Part shown: positions 60,194 through 64,000 of the stretch, in pieces | Layout of the letters: each line of letters opens with the position of its first letter | Position numbering within the stretch: position 1 is the stretch's first letter | DNA from: Rotaria sp. Silwood1 | Lineage: Eukaryota; Rotifera; Eurotatoria; Philodinida; Philodinidae | Assembly (NCBI GenBank): GCA_905250075.1 | Contig: CAJNOP010000277.1 | Location: forward strand, 188,588-252,587 | Direction: 5' to 3' | Length of the DNA: 64,000 nucleotides | Notes under the pieces: generated by a model | Told to the model about the DNA's origin: nothing | The model's input: only the letters and a program-made list of their open reading frames with translations | Databases searched by the model: none | Position numbers and translations under genes: made by a program

Positions 60194-60281
60194 TAGGGTT
60201 GTGGTTGAGGGTTTGACGGGTGCTGGGTGCTGGGTGCTGGGTCCGTGTTTAACTTTTCTTCCGACTCACACCCGCACGCCC
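60194..60281. repeat. Telomere-like block with palindromic outer ends
   Basis: AAATAGGGTTGTGGTTGAGG with three GTGCTGG repeats, a core TTTAACTTTTCTTCCGAC, then CACACCCGCACGCCCTATTT. The outer AAATAGGG and CCCTATTT pair, giving the element defined ends. Confidence 0.65.
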
Positions 60282-60651
60282 TATTTCGAGTTTTGCTTAA
60301 CCTATTTCCATACGGATGGTACGACTTTTATTCTCTTAGTATGACTTTGATATTGTAAGTGTCGAAAAATTAACAGCTATATGTATCAATGAAGATTTTC
60401 CATGTTTCGAAGAGTCTCTTAGTTCAATTCGAAATATCACGGATTGACTATGAGTCATTCTATAATAGGATAAAATAGGTTCAAGGCTAGTTGTCGGCAT
60501 CATATCACGAGTTCTATCGGAGAATCCGTATTTTTCTTTGAGCTATGGCAACAATTTCCAAATATGAAGACTTTATTATACTTTAAAAGTGATTCACTTA
60601 ATGGAATGAAAATGTCTTTCAATAACTAAAGCCTTATTGATCTCTATTAGT

Positions 60652-61275
60652 TCAATTGAGCAGGGATAAATTAATATTCGTGTTTGATTGAGGTTCGAAC
60701 AACTCAACGCGGAGTTCTCCTGCCCCAAAAATGGCACGCTGACTGGTGCAAACGCCACCATCGATTGTATGTGTGCCTGGTACTAAGTAGACAACCTCTG
60801 ATTTCGATACGGGCATATCGACAGCGACTGCATCCCAAAACACACTACCAGCGCGGGCATCAATTGTCAACAAGGAGTCACCGATAGACGAACCTGCGTC
60901 GAGTCTCTGAGCTGAGTTCGGAAGAAGCTTATTTGAGACAAGAATTTGGTCATCGATCATGATGCGAAAAAAATTGTGACATTGAGCCTCGAGAGCGTAG
61001 AGATTACCGTGAAAATCAATACGATAAAGTAGTGCTCGTTGGTGATTGAATGCAAATGAAAGATCAGGGACTTTGATGAATATATTTGACACTGACAAAA
61101 TCTGGAACACACCGTCAGGCTGATATTTGAAATGAAATTGGTGAATAGGAGACTCATTGATTGTGTTTCGACCTTGTCGAAATACATCAACATAGATGAC
61201 GTCTTGGGTGAAACTTTTCTTCCGTTGACCATAACACTGGATCTCGAATTGTGTCCAAATGAGAATGAGCAGCAT
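60652..61275 (-). CDS. Secreted protein of unknown function
   Basis: 207 residues from ATG 61275. A hydrophobic leader (MLLILIWTQFEIQC) is followed by a mature part rich in beta-type hydrophobic/polar alternation. Examples are SPIHQFHFKYQPDGVFQ, HGNLYALEAQCHNFFR, DAGSSIGDSLLTIDARAG and VYLVPGTHTIDGGVCTSQ, with only a few Cys. The open frame extends upstream past this ATG (KQNPRIVLLF) to a splice-acceptor-like TTTCACAG, so a first exon upstream is possible. The VPGTHTIDGG block looks like the end of a jelly-roll-type domain, but I do not recognise the family. Confidence 0.6.
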   Translation of the reverse strand: MLLILIWTQFEIQCYGQRKKSFTQDVIYVDVFRQGRNTINESPIHQFHFKYQPDGVFQILSVSNIFIKVPDLSFAFNHQRALLYRIDFHGNLYALEAQCHNFFRIMIDDQILVSNKLLPNSAQRLDAGSSIGDSLLTIDARAGSVFWDAVAVDMPVSKSEVVYLVPGTHTIDGGVCTSQRAIFGAGELRVELFEPQSNTNINLSLLN

Positions 61276-62017
61276 GAAAAGCAACACGATGCGAGGATTT
61301 TGTTTCTGTGAAACGATTACTAGTCGAATGCCACTATTTATTTGCTCTTTTTTTCCTGTTCTGTTGCTGCTGATAAAAATGAGACGTGACTTATGTCAAT
61401 TGTAACTAACGATTGCGGGTGTAATACGGGTGTCAAAAAGGCCAGCAGCCAAAGCCACATATCGCATGCACGCTCTGACTCACATTCACACCCTTTATTC
61501 AAAATATTAAAACGCCGACCATAAAATCGCTAAAATCACTATGTAGACTCTCTGTGACCTCATATTATTGATAGAAGTCTAGTAATTCGACGTATATCTA
61601 TAAACGACAAAATAGTGATTCATTCACTGTCTTTAATCATGATTTAAAATAGAAAATAAACTTCAGGAAAATTACGAACGAATATATGACATATTATGAA
61701 TCGGTTTTCTTTATCAAAATACAAATCAACTTTTATAATACGAAAAGACTGGTTTTGTCGAACACCTGGTTGTTACATGTTGAGTTATCTTTTACATTTA
61801 TCCAGCAGCTTGCGTTAAGCATGTTCATATCTAGAGGCGTGTATATACGAAATATTTGAATTCTGTCTGTGTAGGCTCACGTGTATCGATGTTCAATACA
61901 CGCTACTTGTGGCTAAATAGATTTATTTTGGTGAAAAGCAAAAAAAAGATATAAGCCAAGGAGAAAAAATTGTTTCAAAACTGTTGTGTCCCACTAAGAT
62001 CTAATACTTGTTTTTTC
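61276..62017. other. Intergenic with a weak telomere-like stretch
   Basis: Around 61415-61495 there is GCGGGTGTAATACGGGTG, then CACTCTGAC-like sequence and CTCACATTCACACCC, a decayed member of the telomere-like family. No gene is evident elsewhere in the gap. Confidence 0.45.
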
Positions 62018-62753
62018 TCAGATATTCAAAAATGTATGGAATATTAAATCTTGAACAATATATTTTATCATTGCTTTTGATTGATGTATACTTCTAACGA
62101 GTGCATGTCCATAAAATTCTTCTTTTTTGACAAGACTGTTCACGTGCATTCCAATTGAAAATGGTTCATCAGTTAGACGAAAGATATCTTTCATCAGATA
62201 ATAGTACAATCGAAATGGATAAAATATTGTGTGCATTTCATTGTATGTATTATGATGTTTCACATAACATGAAGCTACAATGCCATTGACCAATAATGTG
62301 CCTGTGTATGTCATGGGAGTGATGAAACCAGTTTTGTATAGGAGTTCAATTGATGTGATAGGTACAGGACTCAAATTCTGAGAGTTGGTTTCAGCCATCA
62401 AGAGATAATCATTGACTTTCAATTCATTTGCAGCAACCATGATTGAACGTTTTTCATGCAAATTATAGATCATAATTAAATGATCACCGGTCAGACTAAT
62501 GGTTTGGTTGAAAGAAGTTGTGATGGTGTAGAATGGAGCTAAATGAGAAGATTGTTTGTTTTCCATATGCAACTGTAGTGCAAAAAATGAATTACCTTCC
62601 GTTTTTAGTCCTCCGTGTAAAATCATAATTATTTCATCTTTGACAATTTGACCTTGCTTGTCAACAGAATAGACTTTATCACCACTACGTAGATATTTCA
62701 TTTGTTTTTTAGAGCCATCTTGTAGTGAAACAAAATCATCGCCAAATAAACAT
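62018..62753 (-). CDS. Hedgehog-type Hint (Hog) autoprocessing domain protein
   Basis: The Hint module starts at Cys codon 62750-62752 and runs 244 codons to the stop at 62018. Motifs: the nucleophile in CLFGDDFVSLQDGSKKQ, LRSGDKVYSVD, SLTGDHLIMI (the TxxH motif), AANELKVNDYLL, and GTLLVNGIVASCY (matching the ASCY block of Hedgehog). Such domains cleave themselves at the Cys and, in Hedgehog, attach sterol. No Hedge signalling domain precedes it. Directly upstream, in the same frame, a 23-codon hydrophobic leader (ATG 62836) is separated from the Cys by one TGA (62765-62767) and four codons. Alternatively TTCTATTAG before the Cys is a 3' splice site and the true N-terminal exon lies further away. 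The 5' end is therefore unsettled. Confidence 0.7.
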
Positions 62754-62989
62754 CTAATAGAATGTCAAAAAACAAAAAAGATGTGAGCTAAGATCAAAAG
62801 AATGAAGAAATTGAAGCTTTGCATCACACAAACCATGTAAAACTAGAAACTCGATGTTAGATATGAAGTTTTTCTGTTCATTCTTCACATTGTCAATTTT
62901 TTTCACTACGGCTCTTCGGCATATAGGAACTTACAGCAAGGTCTCCTAGCTTGATACAGCAGTTACTCTATGGATCAGGGTAACACGAA
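62754..62989. other. 5' region of the Hint gene
   Basis: Holds the in-frame hydrophobic leader described with the Hint gene (62768-62836, minus strand). No other exon was recognised. Confidence 0.4.
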
Positions 62990-64000
62990 TGATGCTCCCC
63001 GGACACTTGCTCTCACGACAATTGCTCCCCGGACAATTGCTCTCCAGCGACAATTGCTCCCGCGACACTTACTCTCGTGACATTTGCTCCCCAAGGACAG
63101 TTGCTCCCCAAGGACAATTGCTCCCCGGACACTTGCTCTCCTATGACAATTGCTCCCTGGATACTTGCTCCCTGATGACATTTGCTCTCCTATGACATTT
63201 GCTCCCCTAACACATGCTTTCCAATCACATTTGCTACCCGGACACATGCTTTCCAATCACATTTGCTTCCCGGCCTATGCTTTCCAATCACATTTGCTCC
63301 CCCACTTCACTTGGCCTTAAGCTACGGCTTTTTTGTTGACAAATTCAACATAATGGGCGTGGATGTGGGTGTGGCTATGGCGTGGGTGTGGGTGTGGCTA
63401 GGGTGTGGGATGTGGATATGGGTATGAGGTGGGTGTGGAGTGGGTGTGAGTGTGGGTTAGAGCCCTTCGGGTCCAAGATTTTTGGACCCAGACTCAGATC
63501 CGTTTACAATTTGCTACACCTGTACCCGGAACCGGACGCGCTTGTTTAAAAAACGTTGGACCCGGACCCAACCCGGAGGGTGTGGATGTGGATATGAGTA
63601 AAGGAAAGATCTATATTTACACCCACCCACACCCTTTTCTTATTTTATTTGTTCTATGTTCTTCATATATTTATAGATCCATACTACCACCTTTCGAAAT
63701 TCAGATAAAACTGCAGTAAAATTAGCTATATATTTAAAAATAATTGCTGAATTTTCAGGAATCTTAAATTCTGCACGAATTTCTAATCATCTCATTCTTT
63801 TCTTAATTTTACCAATTTTTAAGTCTTTTAAAATTATATTGAATTTGTCAACAAAAAAATCGTAGCTTAAGGCCAAGTGAAATTGGGGAGCAAATGTGAT
63901 TGGAAAGCGTGTGTTCGGGGAGCAAATGTCATAGGAGAGCAAATGTCATCAGGGAGCAAATATCCAGGGAGCAATTGACATAGGAGAGCAAGTGTCCGGG
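62990..64000. mobile_element. Foldback-like element, right end beyond the window
   Basis: The left arm (62990-63350) is made of about 19 tandem 17-18 bp units of the type GACAATTGCTCCCCG. It passes into a unique inner part (CACTTGGCCTTAAGCTACG, GTTGACAAATTCAA). The right arm (from 63839) begins with the complement of that inner part and continues into complementary units (GGGGAGCAAATGTCATAG) to the window end. The spacer (63351-63838) has a telomere-like block. Long inverted repeats built of short tandem units are the hallmark of foldback elements. Frames over the arms are repeat translations, not genes. Confidence 0.75.
63355..63640. repeat. Telomere-like blocks in the foldback spacer
   Basis: GTGGATGTGGGTGTGGC repeats run from 63355 to 63460. 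Next comes a GGGTCC/GGACCCGG-rich stretch (63462-63580), then GGGTGTGGATGTGG, the core GAGTAAAGGAAAGATC and TTTACACCCACCCACACCC to 63635. The family's purine core is present in the right half. Confidence 0.7.

Noticed and set aside
62975-63427. Frames of 68-93 codons with Cys/Ser/Gly repeats
   Set aside because: They are translations of the 17-18 bp foldback units on both strands.
44041-63640. Interpretation as the true chromosome end or simple telomere fusions
   Set aside because: Blocks are short, degenerate, repeated many times, and followed by intact genes and unique DNA on both sides; a dispersed element explains the shared core better.
1-64000. CRISPR arrays, operons or bacterial-type promoters
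   Set aside because: The window is plainly eukaryotic (spliced genes); the tandem repeats lack the repeat-spacer pattern.

Overview
The window is nuclear DNA of a small-intron animal, most likely a bdelloid rotifer. Genes are intron-containing, with mostly 45-65 nt introns with GT-AG ends, in very AT-rich flanks. Degenerate TGTGGG-type blocks (the hexamer reported as bdelloid telomere repeat) recur. Families typical of bdelloid genomes appear: GT31 and fucosyltransferase-like enzymes, F-box genes, neuronal-calcium-sensor-like EF-hand proteins, MACPF proteins and many decayed DNA transposons. The species call is inference. Ten bases of N (5304-5313) mark an assembly gap.

Layout. 1-4075: AT-rich, no gene seen. 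4076-5350: type II membrane GT31 glycosyltransferase whose C-terminus runs into the gap. 6.5-10.8 kb: a mobile-element island (piggyBac-like element, then a 44-bp minisatellite split by two inverted-repeat transposons). 10.8-19.6 kb: AT-rich with a hAT relic and a hairpin repeat. 19.6-23.2 kb: two-exon fucosyltransferase-like gene, followed by a long-inverted-repeat element. 24.6-32.9 kb: three related genes with an MRH-like (CD-MPR/Atg27-type) lumenal domain, two in direct orientation and one divergent, separated by a 5.5 kb repeat island. 33.2-34.7 kb: two tandem ELOF1 genes. 35.3-36.1 kb: shrunken pogo/Tigger element. 36.2-40.4 kb: CCDC137-like gene and Kv-beta gene, tail to tail with six bases between stop codons. 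44.7-46.4 kb: F-box gene. 46.6-47.4 kb: dead mariner. 50.4-51.4 kb: neuronal calcium sensor-like gene. 55.8-59.8 kb: secreted protein with three MACPF modules. 60.7-61.3 kb: unknown secreted protein. 62.0-62.8 kb: Hedgehog-type Hint gene. 63.0-64.0 kb: foldback-like element cut by the window edge.

The genes do not form a pathway. The structure that ties the window together is repetitive. At least nine blocks have a G-rich telomere-like half followed by a C-rich half, often around a short purine-rich core, and most lie to the right of 44 kb. A second family is AATC-rich with a tRNA-like middle. The three MRH-like genes form a graded series: membrane protein with sorting tail, membrane protein without tail, and soluble protein.

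All homology calls come from reading motifs by eye; no database search was run. Exon borders were set by GT-AG sites that keep frame, and for each complete gene the exon lengths sum to a multiple of three.
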